Source: Echinarachnius parma
Lineage: Eukaryota; Echinodermata; Echinoidea; Clypeasteroida; Echinarachniidae
NCBI GenBank assembly: GCA_037951105.1
Contig: JBAMJV010008375.1
Coordinates: forward strand, 18,882 to 82,881
Direction of reading: 5' to 3'
Length of the DNA: 64,000 nucleotides
Position 1 is the first letter of the stretch. Each line of letters opens with the position of its first letter. Below, piece by piece: positions 38,901 to 53,900 of the stretch. Under the pieces are notes generated by a model. That model made no database searches. It saw only the letters and a list, made by a program, of their open reading frames with translations, and was not told where the DNA came from. The position numbers and the translations under genes were made by a program.

Positions 38901-41900
38901 TCTGTATCCGTTGTTTTTATCATCGGGGGCAGGGGGGGGGGGGGGGGGGGGGGGGGAGGGGAAAACAGAAATTCCAATCAGCGGTGTGTGGGTGTGTGTG
39001 TGGAGGGGGGGGGGGGGGGGTACAAAAGAACCCCAGCCTACAAATTTACTATGCCACTGTGATTCTAGCGATGCACAGGTTCATGGCTATGCGGTCATGA
39101 ACCAACGACTTTTACAAACCTTCAGATTCATTGAATCACATGAATATACAATGTAGTTAAATTGCTTCGACAGATTCAGACAAATTGCCCGTTCAGTCAG
39201 TGATTTTTTTATTTATATGTTATCCATCAGAACAATAAATCAACATATTCAAATAAAACAAATTATGACGAGAACCCGGAACGCCGGAAAATACCACAGT
39301 GAGAACACACTATATTTTTATCAATGAAGAAGACATTGTGAATATATTATGTGGGTAATGTTAGAAATCGAAACATTTTCATAGTGCCAACACCATCCAC
39401 ACGATGACAACACTGTGGACACACTCTGTTCACACTGTGATTGATTGTGATATACACTGCGAGCACACTGTAATATATACTGTCACCCTCTGTAAACATG
39501 TGGGTGAATATTACAGTGTGCTGACAGTGTTGTCCACATTGCGATACATGATTATATTACAGTAACACGATTCACATTGTAAATCAGTGTGTTCAGTGTG
39601 TTCACAATGTGGTCAACATTGTGAAAACTCAGTGTGTTCCCACTGTGTGCATCATTACAAAATGCAGAGCTTTTAATTCCGGGATATTATATTAAATTAG
39701 GGGAAAGGGAACGAACAATACAGAACGCAGTCCTCATTTTAAGGCCCGGGCTTCTTCCCCTCTCCACTGGGGAAATATTGAACCCTTGTTGCCCCCCCCC
39801 CCCCCCCCCAATGTCTGGTATGGATTGGAATAACCCTGGCTACGCCATAGAAACAATCCGGTAAGAAGACAGTCAGCATGTCAGGGTTACCTGTCAGCCG
39901 GGCCCTTTGAAGTACGCAGTTAATAAAAATATGTCGAGTTTATTCAGCCGCTCGAAAAGCTGTGAGTTCACAATCAATCAAGACTTATCAGGCTCTAATG
40001 TTCTGTCTTCCGATTAAACAAAAACAATAAAGGTACCTGAGTACTTGGTAATTTTGTTGAAGGGCAACATCGCAATACCGAGTGAGTAGAAAATGCATGT
40101 ATGTGTATAAATAATGTCGAATGGCCTGTAATGCAACAATATTTGGGAAATATAAAATATTCCAGAAATATTTTATCGAAAGTTTAAACGTTATCATATT
40201 TACGTAAGTTAGTAACAAATGTCCTTCAATTTAATGTGTTGACAATATTTAGGAACTCGATTTAATTTGACATTTCAATCGAAATGTTTTAATTGGTTTC
40301 GTGTTTTCATTGTCTCCTTTTAAAACTTAAAAACCTTCCCCAATTTCTGGTACGTCATTTTGTTGTTTTTAAAAGCAATGTTATTTTATTCGATCCTCTG
40401 TTTACATCGAACGTTAACACAAATCAGTTTCGTTTTTCGGAACAAATTCTGATCGATGTTATTTTATAGAAGCCTTTCTATTTCCGGCAAAGCTCAACTT
40501 TGTTGATTCTGGTGCGTTAGTGTTATTTCTTTCGATTTGTGAAGACACAGAAAATACATAAATATCGTGATCGGCTATTTTGTTGAAGTAAATTAACATC
40601 GGAAGTTTTTATATCGGTTTTATATTTAATTAAAATCTTCCGCAAAAAATGTATAAACAATATATAGTTCGAGTATAATTAGCAGCGTTGTGTTTTCTTT
40701 TTCGAAGCCATGTTTTTTCCTTTCAACATTTCCATTTTAAATGCATTACACAGGAAATGAATGTTTATTCCGGTACGAATACCAATCGGATACAACAACC
40801 ACATAAATAGGTTTACCAGCCAGAATATAATACCAACATTGTTTATTTGTTTTATTTCCGTCATAAAAAAGAACACGTGAAATACAAATATACCAAATCT
40901 TAACAAAATCATACAGTAGAAAAAGAAAACAATACATTTAGACTCAATACATTCATTACTGGACGGTAAAAAAAGGGTTATAAATGAATAAGGACTGGAA
41001 AACCTATATTCAGCTTCACCGGATAACCATTGGTGTATTACCATAGTAAAACGATGGATGCTATATAATTATGCAACTAAACAGGGAAGCGGTCTGCGCC
41101 TACACTACAGAGTAAGAAATGCTTGTAAGCGGGGTTATGTACTATTCTTATTCAGTCAGAAATTAGACTAAAATGTAATTTTATATAATTTTTATATTAT
41201 TTTGCGTGAATTTAATTGTTATTCAGTCAGAAATTATATTTTATAGTAACAGCTTTTGAAATATACAATAATAATATATAACGAAGCAGAACAAAACGTA
41301 AATTCATATTTTATATAGTGTTTTATTCGGTATAGTAAATATCATACGTCTGTAAATTTCGTTGTGGTCGGTTTTGTGGAAAATGGAGGGGGGGGGGGGC
41401 TTGACGCGAAAGGGATGCAACTGTCTTGTACCATAAATAATTTGAGTAATTTAATAATTTAGTAACAAAATGTGGGTGTCACTAAATCACTAGTGAGGGG
41501 CAATACACACTTTCCACCAGACACGAGACATGAGAGGGGGGGGGGGGGGGATAATTTCCCACATGCACATCCTTATAACTACGCTTCTTCGTCCTCTCAG
41601 TCACATCAATGGCCAGCATTGGTCAGTGACAATTAATTAATTAATTAATTCTAGCAATCTAGCCGTATACATCAACTCGAAGGGCGAATTGTTCGAATTT
41701 TAGCAGCCATCTGTCATGTTTGTCGCTGCCGCCGCGAATGTATACCTGCTTTAATAGGTATATCTAGTAAGACAGTGTTTTGTAAAAAATGTGTAATGGT
41801 TAATTTATTACCTACGGAAAATGTGTTTTTAAATTTACTAATGAATCCTTCGTATGGTTAGCCCTACGAACATAATTCACGCAGTTTGACACAAAATAGT

Positions 41901-44900
41901 AACAGTATATAGAAAGAGTGCACGAAGGAGTATAGAAGTAAAGAGTAAAATGTTTGTCATGATAATAGGATTTGAGAGGGTTTAACGGAGCGAATCAGAC
42001 ATTCTATTTTGTTTTCAAGCGACTGCCGGACCGGTGTAATTAGCCACCTTGGGAGGTCATTTTCATTCTCCGGCCATAATGACTGACCATCCTCTTACTT
42101 AGGATGACCATGGCGGTTATTTTCTTTGCAGCGCTGATGAGACGAACATGGAATGGCTTCATTCGACTTCAGTTAAAGGCATCGAGCTAGTGACTACGTT
42201 GCCACATGCAAAAAGTAACAAAGTGTTAATAACTGTTATATACTTATATGTCTACTGAGAGACATGTGAAAGACACACTGAACGTTTCACTGAAAGTTTA
42301 ATAATATTTAAATAAAAGTAAACATGGTAAACGAGTAATATTATGGCCAAGTAATGGGCGAAAATTGCATTTGCTGACTCATTTTGATTCTCACAGGTAT
42401 TTTCGTACACGATTGAACTAGGTATCAACATTTTCAAAATCATAAATATTTCGCAATAACGAAGTGAAAAACAAACGTACTGGTTTCCCACTCTTGTTAG
42501 TATGAAAAGTGAAAACAGCATTATTTGCATGAAAGAACCCAGTGGCGTATCTACGGGGACAAGTAGCCCCCAAATAATTTGAGAAAAACAATAACAAACC
42601 TAACCTAAGGGTACTTTTTTTGTTTACAAAATACAAAAATACAGAATGTTTGCCCCTCCAATCATCCTGACCACGCTATACGCCACTGAACAAATCGATG
42701 GGCTTGCCACGTTCGCAGGTGAGTTTGGTTGATTCCAGTTGATGCAGACAATTTAAAGTTACGAGATCCCTTTAACATGTTTCAGAGAAAATGTATCAAG
42801 GTGAATGTTCCTCCTACGCCTCCCGTCCCGTCCTCTTCTGACTGATCTGGTTTGAAAATGCCATGCGGCATCCTGCTTTTAATTATCATGTTTTGTCCAA
42901 GATGTTGTTTAACTCTCTGATTGCTAAATCAAATTGCAAGAATACACTATACCTGCATATTCATGAATTGAATAGCTTATTCCGTCCGCTCATTTTTACG
43001 ATAAATAAAATCTTGTTATGAATAATGTGCCACTGTCTATCCATACTTATCTGTGTAGACATACAGGAACAAATCAATGGATCTGGCCCCATATCCATAA
43101 AACCCCACTAGCTTTATAGTTCCATGCTGTGTCAATATTTTAGCCTAAATGATCATTACGAATAATTAGTGAGCAACAAAACGTTTCCTAGTCCCTAACT
43201 ATATGGTTTGCTGGTTTAGCCTTTTTAAGGACCCACTAAGTTCACCCAAGTTTGCAATTAAAATATCGCGGGTTTAATACCTACATGTAGCCACATCATC
43301 AAACATAGACTTAGCATGGAACTATACGGGCTTTTATGAATAATTATGGGCCCTGATTCTACTAGTATATTGATATACATATAGTCGATCATGGCACCCA
43401 AAGGGTTAGAATAAGTATTGCCAGATATGTCTACATAATTTATTTCTTCTTTGCGTTCCTAATTGCGTTTGTGAAGAAATCAACTTTCAACAATAACCGA
43501 GTTCATTTTCAAACAAAACAATGTACTTCAAATATCTAATGTTCAAGTCCTTTTGAGAGCGTTGAGATGATATGACCGTCTCCGAATGACCAATACAATA
43601 ATATAGGATTTCTCGGTCAATTTCGTAAGTTGGCCACACGAATTAATTTTGTGTGCATTCAATTTCGCCGATTTTGTCACCGCAGCTGTATATTGTAGTT
43701 CAAATTCTTTTTTTAGCATTTGAATTCGTATAACGATCATTCGATAACATTTTGTTTGCATTCGATTTAAAACGTGTTTCTATTTCGTAAAATTGTCATT
43801 CAATTTAAAGCGAGAAAATTCGTGATTACGTAATACCGCCTTCCGTAAATTCCGTTGGCGAAATTGAATGCTAATAATATAGCGTGCTTTTTAAATTGAA
43901 TGCTATAAGTGCTAAATTACTTGAGCGAAGAGCTAAATACATGTAGAATGAAGGAAATACAATTCTGAACGACAGTTGCAAGCCTTCAGCTTAATTTCGC
44001 GAATTTGAATGAACCGCTTTTAATATCAATACGAATGAAAAGTTTTCGAAATTGGCCAAGAAAACCTATACTATACTTTCGCCACAATTGCTTCTAGAAG
44101 GCTGTCGTCCATTTTGCTACAAGTTTCCTTCCTTAAATTTTAAGGATGGTTAAATTTGTGGTCGTTACTCAATTCAGTTCCGCAATTAGTAATGGAAGGT
44201 TCAAGATGTTTAGAACTATAACTTGTTCCCACTTTTCCTTCCCACTCATAATTATACTGGTAACAATTTTTTTTTAAATGTCTCAAAGTAAAGTGTAAAG
44301 TCCTGTTTCCCACGGTTCTAGATTACTATCGTTAATTGTACAGTACAGGAAACCATTAATATGACGAAAAGTAGGATATACATGTAGGTATATTATACTT
44401 TTACCACGAACCTTATACTAGTCTAGGTTCATTCTTTAACATATTTATGTCACGTATCAGCACCGTCTCAAGTCATCGCATGTCGGCCGAAGTTGCATTT
44501 ATATAATTATGCATTTATTTACTTATTTACTTATTGATTGGCTGATTGATGGATTTATTTATTTATGTTGTATAGTTATTCATGTATTTATTAATGCATT
44601 GTTTTGGTCTAGATACCATCTAGTCAAACATATTATATATACAACGTCTCAACACACACTCTGCTATATAAAATCAAATACAAATATAAAACAAATGAGA
44701 AAAACAAAATCTTGAAATGCACCCTACATAATACAATTAATTAAAGTGATCCAGGTAAAGTGTCTAACTCCACGAAAAATAATTGGAGCTTCCTCGTTTC
44801 TCTTCTGCCGTGTTGTTTAGCTTATGGTAAGAGAAGAATAAAATAGGGTTAGATTTGTTCAAATGTCCCTTTAGTATGAAGATAATTATCATTATTTGAA

Positions 44901-47900
44901 AAGCGTTTGTCAACGCTTTTCAAAAAAAGTACACTTGTTTCAGCTGGATACGTCCGAGCGTGGGAAACATTCCCGACCTAGAGAACTTTGATCCAACACG
45001 TGCCGGAATTCCAGGAATGTTGTATACCGCATATGTAAACATACACGGGTGCGGATATATCGTCATAGGCTGCCAGTTATAACTGTTGCAATTCTACAAG
45101 CCATCAGTATTCGGTGATAAAATATGAACTCAATATTCGTTTTTTTCACTAGGTAAACAGTGTTCGTTTTCCTTCAAATTTTCACAAATCTTTCAATTGT
45201 ATTTTACAATGATATTGATATAGGATTAAAGTCTCAAATGTCATTTTGTGCAATATCTGACACTTTACCTGGATCACTTTAATCAATTAAACATTTTAAA
45301 TTGTAAATGTTTAGTAATTTAGTTGCGCAAAATCAAAGGTCTGTAATTCTTTTGACTACTTCCGCTGCTACTAGTAAACTATTTTGGCAATGGACTATGG
45401 TCATCACAAGGGATCACAATAGGGGCAATTAAGAGGACACAAACACATCAATAACAATTGTACAACTTTTGCAATAATCACGATAATCATTCATAACAAC
45501 TGAATAACTATGAAAGACGTCACTTGTTCCTCTCTTTATTATATATCTCAGGATTTGGGAAATAAAAACAATATAAATTGCCGGAAGCGGTTTTTTTCTG
45601 ACCAGCTGACCATATTAGACCATACATACGTCATAATTATCATTTCCATTATTAGTTTCAAGTGTATATTTTCCTCATACACACATCCTTTCGAATAATA
45701 CTATTGTCCCCTGATTGTCCCGTTGTAATTTGTTATAGATAAAGAAAGACAATGTCACGCAATTCTTCCTCAAAATCGTTTTGGAATAAGTCACAAAGTA
45801 TTATAATGGGTCAATGTCGATTGTCCAGTCGTCTGACATAGCTATTGATAATCATTTCCTCATCATCTCTTTTGAGCTTTAGTTGTCTGAATAAGTCAGG
45901 GTTCTTATAATGAGAACACTATATTTGCATCATTGACAAATTATATTCATCTTTTTGGACAAATGGTACACATTTTGTGGGGAACCTAATTTTAGTTCTC
46001 TTGCTCAATGCGTAATACATACTTATGGACCTATCCGCTGGGCAATAAAAAGGGCAAAATGGCCGATATTATCGTCGAATATCGATTTTGTTTTTATTTT
46101 ATTTTCAGATAGAGTTCTTTAAAACCTATCCGATGATATGTTTAGAATTCTCATATGTGCCCAACTTTTTGAGAAAATCAAAAATATATATCATATGTGC
46201 AATACGAAGGACAAAAAGGGATTTGCCCTTTTAGCTGCCCATTATTGCGCCAAGTTGCGCGCAGTGCCTGTGCATTATCAATGCGCGTAAAAGGGCAATA
46301 CGCATTTTGTCCTTTTTCATGCCCAATATCGACGCGATATCGTGCATGTAAAAAGGGCAAATTCAGAAATGCGTAAATAACTCCGTTAAAAAGAACTGAG
46401 CGTAGGCCAAATTAAACGACTTGATTGCTTTATAGCCTACATAACTGTTTCACTAAACAAGATTACTGGATTTGGCATTTTAAAAATATTATTGCCCAAA
46501 ATGTCAAAATGTTGTTTCTTCCAAAAAAGTAAGTATCGTTTTTTGCTATCGATACCGTCAATTTGTCCTTTTAATTGCCCAGCGACGATATACAGTATAG
46601 GTCAATGATATTTTATCAAAAATCTCAAGAATTTGAAATAAGTTATGTTTTATTCGATTAAATTTTTGTTTTAATGTGACTGGGCATATCAAAACCCACC
46701 ACTTGTCGGTAACTTTGTTTTGCAGTTATTGGCCTCCAAAGTTGAAAATTGGTCCCTGGGGGAAAATTAGCATTTTTAAATAACTAGATATATAGATAAA
46801 CCCTTTTTCGTTAAAATGCAAACAAAATAAAATTGAAATATTAATCCAGTACAAAGTTATTTACGATTGTGAAAAACAACTTTGTATGGTTTTAATTGTA
46901 ATTGTCAAATTTGAAATGTCAATATCTCAGTTTCAACTTAACGCACTATGAAATGTAAAACTTATCATAACTCTGCTAAATATTGTCAAAATTATTCGAA
47001 ATAGGTATCAATTTAAAAGCTGATGAATAGCCCTTGCAAATGGTATATAAATCTCAAATTTGATTTTTGCCAACAAGTGGTGGGTTTCGATGTAGCCGGT
47101 CACAAGTGTGTACATTATTAAATTCCTTACTTCATCCGTATTATATAAGTCACTCAGATCATGTTCATAATGGTAATTTCATGGCTTACACGTTATCATC
47201 GTGAACATAAAAATAAATCAACATACAATATAGCATGAATACGTTATTCCACTTACCGATATAGTAACTTCAACTATGGTGAAAATATTGGTGGTAAAAG
47301 CGTTGACTATAGCAGTAGCAGTGCTGAAAACGAATAGACCTTCTCGAGGATTTAAAAAATTCTGGCAAAATTAGGCTGATTCCATGTGAGAACAATAATA
47401 ATAATTATCTGCTAAAGAATAAAGTTAGAGGTAGGCCCTAATTGATCCAGGTAAAATAGCACACAGAGAGAATTCGAAGATAATGTACTTGGTACACAAA
47501 CTTGACTCTAGTGTTCCGGGTTATATACTAAAATGAAGCTATAACCGTGCGAACTGCAATATATAGGCCTATTTTCTATAACACATGATTGTACATTCAT
47601 GCCTCAAAAGTTTTTCGAAAACCGGAAGTTTATCTGTTTTTAAGGACACGATTTGTGGGAATCCGATTGAACCCTCGACCCCTATATAGTCGAGATTCTC
47701 TGTACTGTCATAATTATACGTTAATTGCATAAAATTACCTTTTATTACGTCTTATATCGGGTGTTCCTGATTCATGACTACATAACTATATATTGCACCT
47801 TGTGAGTGGTAAAGAAAATAAACGATTAGTAATATCACAATATATTTCTCAAATTGTAGTTTCTATATTACGCTTCATAACCGTGACTGTCACGAATAAT

Positions 47901-50900
47901 TCACTGTTGCACGCATGCACTTTTGTAATGAACCAGCATGGATTTTAGAGAGGGCCGGAAAAAGACAACCCCATGCAAATACATTTAGTTGGTCATAATA
48001 CAGTTGTTAACTGGTGGTGGAGGGAAAAGCACGGAAAGGTTCCACTCCCGAGGGATTTTAAATGCTATTGAGGGAAGAGTAAATAAGTCCCGAGACGTAG
48101 TCGAGGGACTTATTTTCTTCACGAAATAGCATTTTAAATTCCCGAGGGGAACATTCCATGATTTTCCCGACAGCAAAGTTAACAACTGTTTTATCATCTG
48201 ATTGCCATGTAACAGTGCCATGTAATATCCAAAAATATTACATGGCAGCTCATGTACTGTATTTACTAAGTCAGGTGATAATTGTATTTATCAAACACAT
48301 TCATTTTGTATATGTTCATCACCATCACAGAGTTTCTTAAAATACCATGATGGCTTCAATACAAGTGTATCTTGTTTATAGTAGGATCAAATCCAGTGGC
48401 ACAGCGTGGTCGCGGACTGATAGGTATTTTATTTGTTTTTATTTCTTAAATGTCCCCTTCTGTTTCCTATTGGTTTTGATTTCAAATTATTGGGGAAGGG
48501 GCACGTGCCACCCCCCCCCCCCCCCCCCCGATGCTACGCCACTGCTCAAATCAATACATTTTTAAAACTTATATGTTCGTATTAAATAAAATAATCTTAC
48601 ATAGAGTGAGAAATACAAAGAGAGACAGAGGGGGAAATAGCAATGGATAGCCGATAAGGGAAAAGAGAAAAAGGGGAAGATTTAATATTACCATGTTTTC
48701 GATTCAAGACAATGCAAGGAAGTTGAACTGTAATTAAGTTTATTATTAATCTTGACACTAATCCTTTTTTTTTTTTTAATTGCCATCAAACTGGTCAATG
48801 CATTTTGTCAATTAAATATGCCCACGCTAAAAAATACCCCAATAGCAATACCCGGCCATACAATTTATTATGTTTTTGTTTTTGTAAGTTGGTTTTACAC
48901 CACGTATGCCACCGTATGCAATGGTTTAATTTTAACAATAACTTACAATAATAATTTGTTTATAATTTCAAACTAAGAAAACAAAAACATGTTGCCCACA
49001 TAGGCCAATAAAAATGCTTCACATTTTGATATACTCGTGTTTTTGCAAGCTATAACGGGGCTATAACCCGTTCACTTTGAACTTCTTAAATCCTCATAAT
49101 AGTATGGTTAGACTTCGTTCATATTAGCCCACTACTAGGTTTCCCACAGACAAGGGGTTAAATTGATGAAATATTACATTCCAGAACAAGACAAACAATA
49201 AATTTAAACAACAACACACGATCACTACGAATTCACAGCAGATATTGTATTTGTGTGTGATACGTTTATAATATATAGCAGGTTTCCCATATCCCTCATT
49301 ACATCTTCACGCAACATTCTACAATTCGGGAAAGAAGACATACAAACAAAATAAATGTATCGTTTTTTTTTAAATCTTTCTCGTCCATCTGTCCATGTCA
49401 TAAACATTCTGAACAGTTATCTGACCGTGTGTTCTGCGCTCGATAATCGGATACAAATTTAGGATAGGGAGCCCGTTTGAAGGTTCGTGGAAAAGAAAAA
49501 GAAAATAGCATAATTGGTTTCTTTTGATGAAAATATTTCAAGGGCAGGAGCTTGCGGTTTTCTTGGGGGAAAAGCGGACTAATAAAGCACCCCTGGTGGG
49601 CAAAGTGGGTGAAATTGTGAAACATTGCCCAATTATGAATATACCAGGGATATAAACTCCCACTTCCCTGAATATACATACACAAATATTACTGAAAATG
49701 AAATATGAATACTGAAAATGAATACAAATAATAATCCACTCTTCTTGTGTACAACTGACAGGATTGGTCAAAAATGAATATTTCCAAAAATTCTCGACCA
49801 CTGCTGCAGTTTCTGGATATGGAGCACATGTATTTTTTTGTTAAATCTTGTAGACTTGTACCATGAAGTTCTTTACCCCGATATTAATTTGTTCGTCATC
49901 CTATAATTATGGTTGCAATGTAGGCCTAATCAATTCGGACAGAATGACATGACTCGTTATTATGCTCTCCAGAACCATGCTAATTTAACTCAAGTCTTTG
50001 ACTTGAATCATGTTGATGGCAAATCTGAACGATCGCTCCTGTGCCAGAGTGGCCAATACGCATTTAAATTCACGAGTCTATCTGCGTTCATTCAAACAAT
50101 CATGTATATAAAAAAAAAAAAAAAAACGCAGTAATTGGCAACGCTTGTCCACTTTATGACCGTTATGTTTTATGACAATAATTACAGTCATGATTGCCGA
50201 CAACCTTGTCAGATTGTTTGATTTTCAAAGACATTTTCCAAGTATCGCTGCGTATTAAATATTATTTACTCAATTTCTTCAAATTAATGCAGGCCATATA
50301 TACGGGTCGACTCGAGGGTTGGTCTATGTCAAAGAAACGGTTAAAACAATTATAGTACATGTATGGCAATCAAGGACGAAAACATCAATAAACAAAAATA
50401 ATGAACCCTGTTCCTTAATAATTACTCATGGTACGTACTATCACGAAAGCTGCGATGTATTAAACATGTACAGTATAATGCTTACACAGTTATACCATCG
50501 TTTATTTACTAACCTTGTTGATATCAGTTATACTATAAAGGCGGGTGTGTGAATGATGCCAGATCATATTCCGCCGATCTGGTTATTAATTCAGATCTAG
50601 ATCAGATAAGGTACACATTTATGTTGATCGTATCTGTAGTTACGTGTACATTATAATACTCGAGCAATACAAGGTAGAACGTAGACATGACCAATATCAT
50701 AAACGCAAAGACAGTGCATGATTGACAAACACATTTAACACACAAAGGCCCGGATTCACAAAGCAGGTTTGTAGGAGGTTTGTACAAACCATGGTTTATC
50801 CATGGTCTACATCTATGGAGTGCTTCTCGTATACAAGTAAAACAATTTCTAATTTCTAATGATATGACTGTTAGTGCTTGCTAACCAGCAAATTTCACCA

Positions 50901-53900
50901 TGTGAGAAGAAAAACAGTTATTTGGTGCATTTTTGTAAATGTGTACCATCAACATTGTTATTAAAACAAGTATTTGAGTTTACATTCTTTCTCCATCAGT
51001 TTACAAATGACACTCAATAGATGTAGACCATGGATAAACCATGGTTTGTACAAACCACCTACAAACCTGCTTTGTGAATCCGGGCCATTATGTTCATCTG
51101 TATATGGAAAGACTGATGGCCAACATTATCATAATTAATGACTAAATGTATAATTGTATCCAATTGGAAAGTGTAGGCCCCTACTGTGTAGTCGAGTCAA
51201 ATGAAAACATGACCCAGACAGTCATGTCGAATCGGAAGAGGGCCGAGTGGCGTATATAGCCAGTATCAACCCCATGAGGGGGGGGGGGGGGGGGGGGGGG
51301 GGGGGTCTCTTGAGGGGCAGCACATGCGAAAAAAGGACAATAATAAATGTATACGTATATAATTATGTATAAAGGAAAAATGGAGATTAAAATGAGATGG
51401 ACCCCCACCCTCCAAAAATATAATGTCATTTCTGTTCGCCCTCCCCTTCCTTGTAACATGTTGTAGACGACCCTACAAACAATAGTCCAACACTGTGAAT
51501 TCATGGCGTTTTCCAAAGACGGGAGATAAATGCATGGGGGGGGGGGGGGTGCATGGGGGGCAAACATTCCTAAAGGAGGGAGGGCGGACTCTAGCTTGAC
51601 CCTCCAACCCCTCCCCCGGCTATGTAAGTGACGCAGTTGCCCCTCCCCCTAACTGTTTTGCTCCAGAACAATTCATGTACTTTGAATCCATGGTAAAAGA
51701 AAAGACATTGGGGCAGACATTTCCACCTAAATGTGGCCTCTTGACCCCCCCCCCCCCCCTCCCCCCACCCTAAATGGCTACGCCAGTGACGGGGTCTGAG
51801 GTGTTGGCCCTCCTATTCTTGGTGGATGACTCTGCAAACAATGGCTCAAGAACACTACTGTGAATCCATGGCGCTTTCCAAAGACGGGGGATAAAAGCGT
51901 TGGCCTTGGGCCATTGTCAGTGGGATATGTGCCAAGATAACAGTGGGCTGGCGGACTGCATGCATGTGCATGTATTGGTATTGGTAAACGGAAAAGTGAT
52001 TATGCATACATACATGTACATCTACATCATGTACATGCCAAAAGTGCGAAGACATAAATTCGATCCGTCTATATTATGTATAGTCAGAAGAATCTTGCCG
52101 AGTTGCGAAAATACATTTAAACTCCATCTAGACTTATAAACGACGTGAATTGACATGACGTGTAACAAATGGGGAAAAGTGGTGCCAATGACCCCTACCC
52201 TCCCACAAACACACATTATAGTAATAATAATAATAATAATAACAATAATGATAATAATAACAATAACATAATAGCAATTCTGTGGACGGAATTAATGTGT
52301 GTAATGCATCGACAGTGTATGTCAAACATATACCGTACATTGAAATAACTCTGTATTTTATCGATAAAATTATCACTAAAACATTGGATGTATGTATAAT
52401 TATAATGTCTATATATAGTAAAAATTTAAAAATTTACAATAGATATCAATCTATTTTGAGCAACAAAAGACTCACGGGCATTGACATGAAGACAAAAATA
52501 ATTCGACGTATACATACAATAGACCAATGTCACGGACCAGATAACACTGATAAACATGTACTATTGCGTAAATTCTTAGTATTTACACCTGTTGCTGTAA
52601 TAGAATACAATCAATCTTTCGGATAATGTTATTGATTTTTCGATGAGTCAGATCAACAGGCATTTAGAATTTACACTATGTGCACAACTAACTAAACACA
52701 GTTATACATGTATGCAAGATGTTGAAATTTTGTGTTGAGCTGATAAAATTCGTCGTGTGCCTGTATTTGGGAATTCCTTTGATAAATATTGGTTTGGGCC
52801 TTCACCCCTCAATGCGAAGGACGCAGGTTCAGGTCCCAACCAGACACAAACTTTGACCTTCAGCAAACAAGACGATAAATTGCCTTCATTTGCTGCCCTC
52901 TATATCAACATGTACACATGCATAGGGGTCTATACTCGGTAGGAGGAATGAACAGGGGTTGCGTGCGCCTTCTGGCATGAAGCACGGTTTGAATGCTCCT
53001 CAGGCATGGGCGTCGATACTTACGTAATACTCATTCATCAGGGGGGGATGGATGAATGAATCATCCCCCCCTGATCAATGGGTATCAATGACATATCGAC
53101 GCCCGTGTCCTCAGGGAGTTGAAAATACGCATTTCTGTCGATTATGGTCGAGGAATGATCAACTTTAACCTCAAGACTATAGAGTGGTGAAGTGTGACGT
53201 CGTTAAAAATATATTTTTACAATTTTCAAATTTGAACTTCATTTTCCGAAAGAGCATAACAAATAATGTCCAAATACCGAAAATCAATTGCCCATCCGAA
53301 TGAATTTTATTTTAATAGGCAATCAGTGTTATAGTGCTCTGGCTCATAAAGTTCATCTCAGCATATACTTAACATATTCAATTGATTTTCGGTATTTGGA
53401 CATTATTTTGTATGCTCTTTCGGAAAATGAAGTTCAAATTTGAAAAATCAAAACAAAAAATTTGTTATGACGTCATAGCTTCTGTACTGCAGAGAAAACA
53501 ATAATTATAGGACCTATTATAAACTGATGTTACCTGTCTACAGTGGCCACTTTTCTCTTTTCCCTTTATAGGTGGTCAGTATACACAATAATATTTGACT
53601 GTAGCTCCATGATCTTTTTGGTTGTGGATAATAACCATCATCAAAACAACTATATTATAACACATATTGTACATTGACTTGAGGCACACCATACCAGGCT
53701 ATATAACTATAAGTGCATAATTTTACCTTTATATTAAACTATGGACTTTGTTTTCAGATAATGATACTCTCATATTCTGAAGGGCTGATGATCTATTTAC
53801 AATTATTATAGGCAGCTGTTGGCAGAGTAAATAAAACATAATTATGCATACGTATGACCTTACAAATTATTATTGTATCACGAAATGCACAAGAAATTAT

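Noticed and set aside
39290..39655. V(D)J-type recombination signal sequences
   Set aside because: Only the heptamer word is present. No A-rich nonamer at 12 or 23 bases was found, and no antigen-receptor or RAG-like exon is nearby.
40679..41044. 121-codon hydrophobic open frame on the - strand
   Set aside because: It is AT-rich, Phe/Ile/Leu/Tyr-rich with no motif. Chance frames of this kind are expected in 64 kb, and nothing supports transcription.
52780..52930. Possible tRNA-like B box (GGTTCAGGTCC)
   Set aside because: No matching A box at the right distance and no cloverleaf pairing, so a SINE call is not supported.
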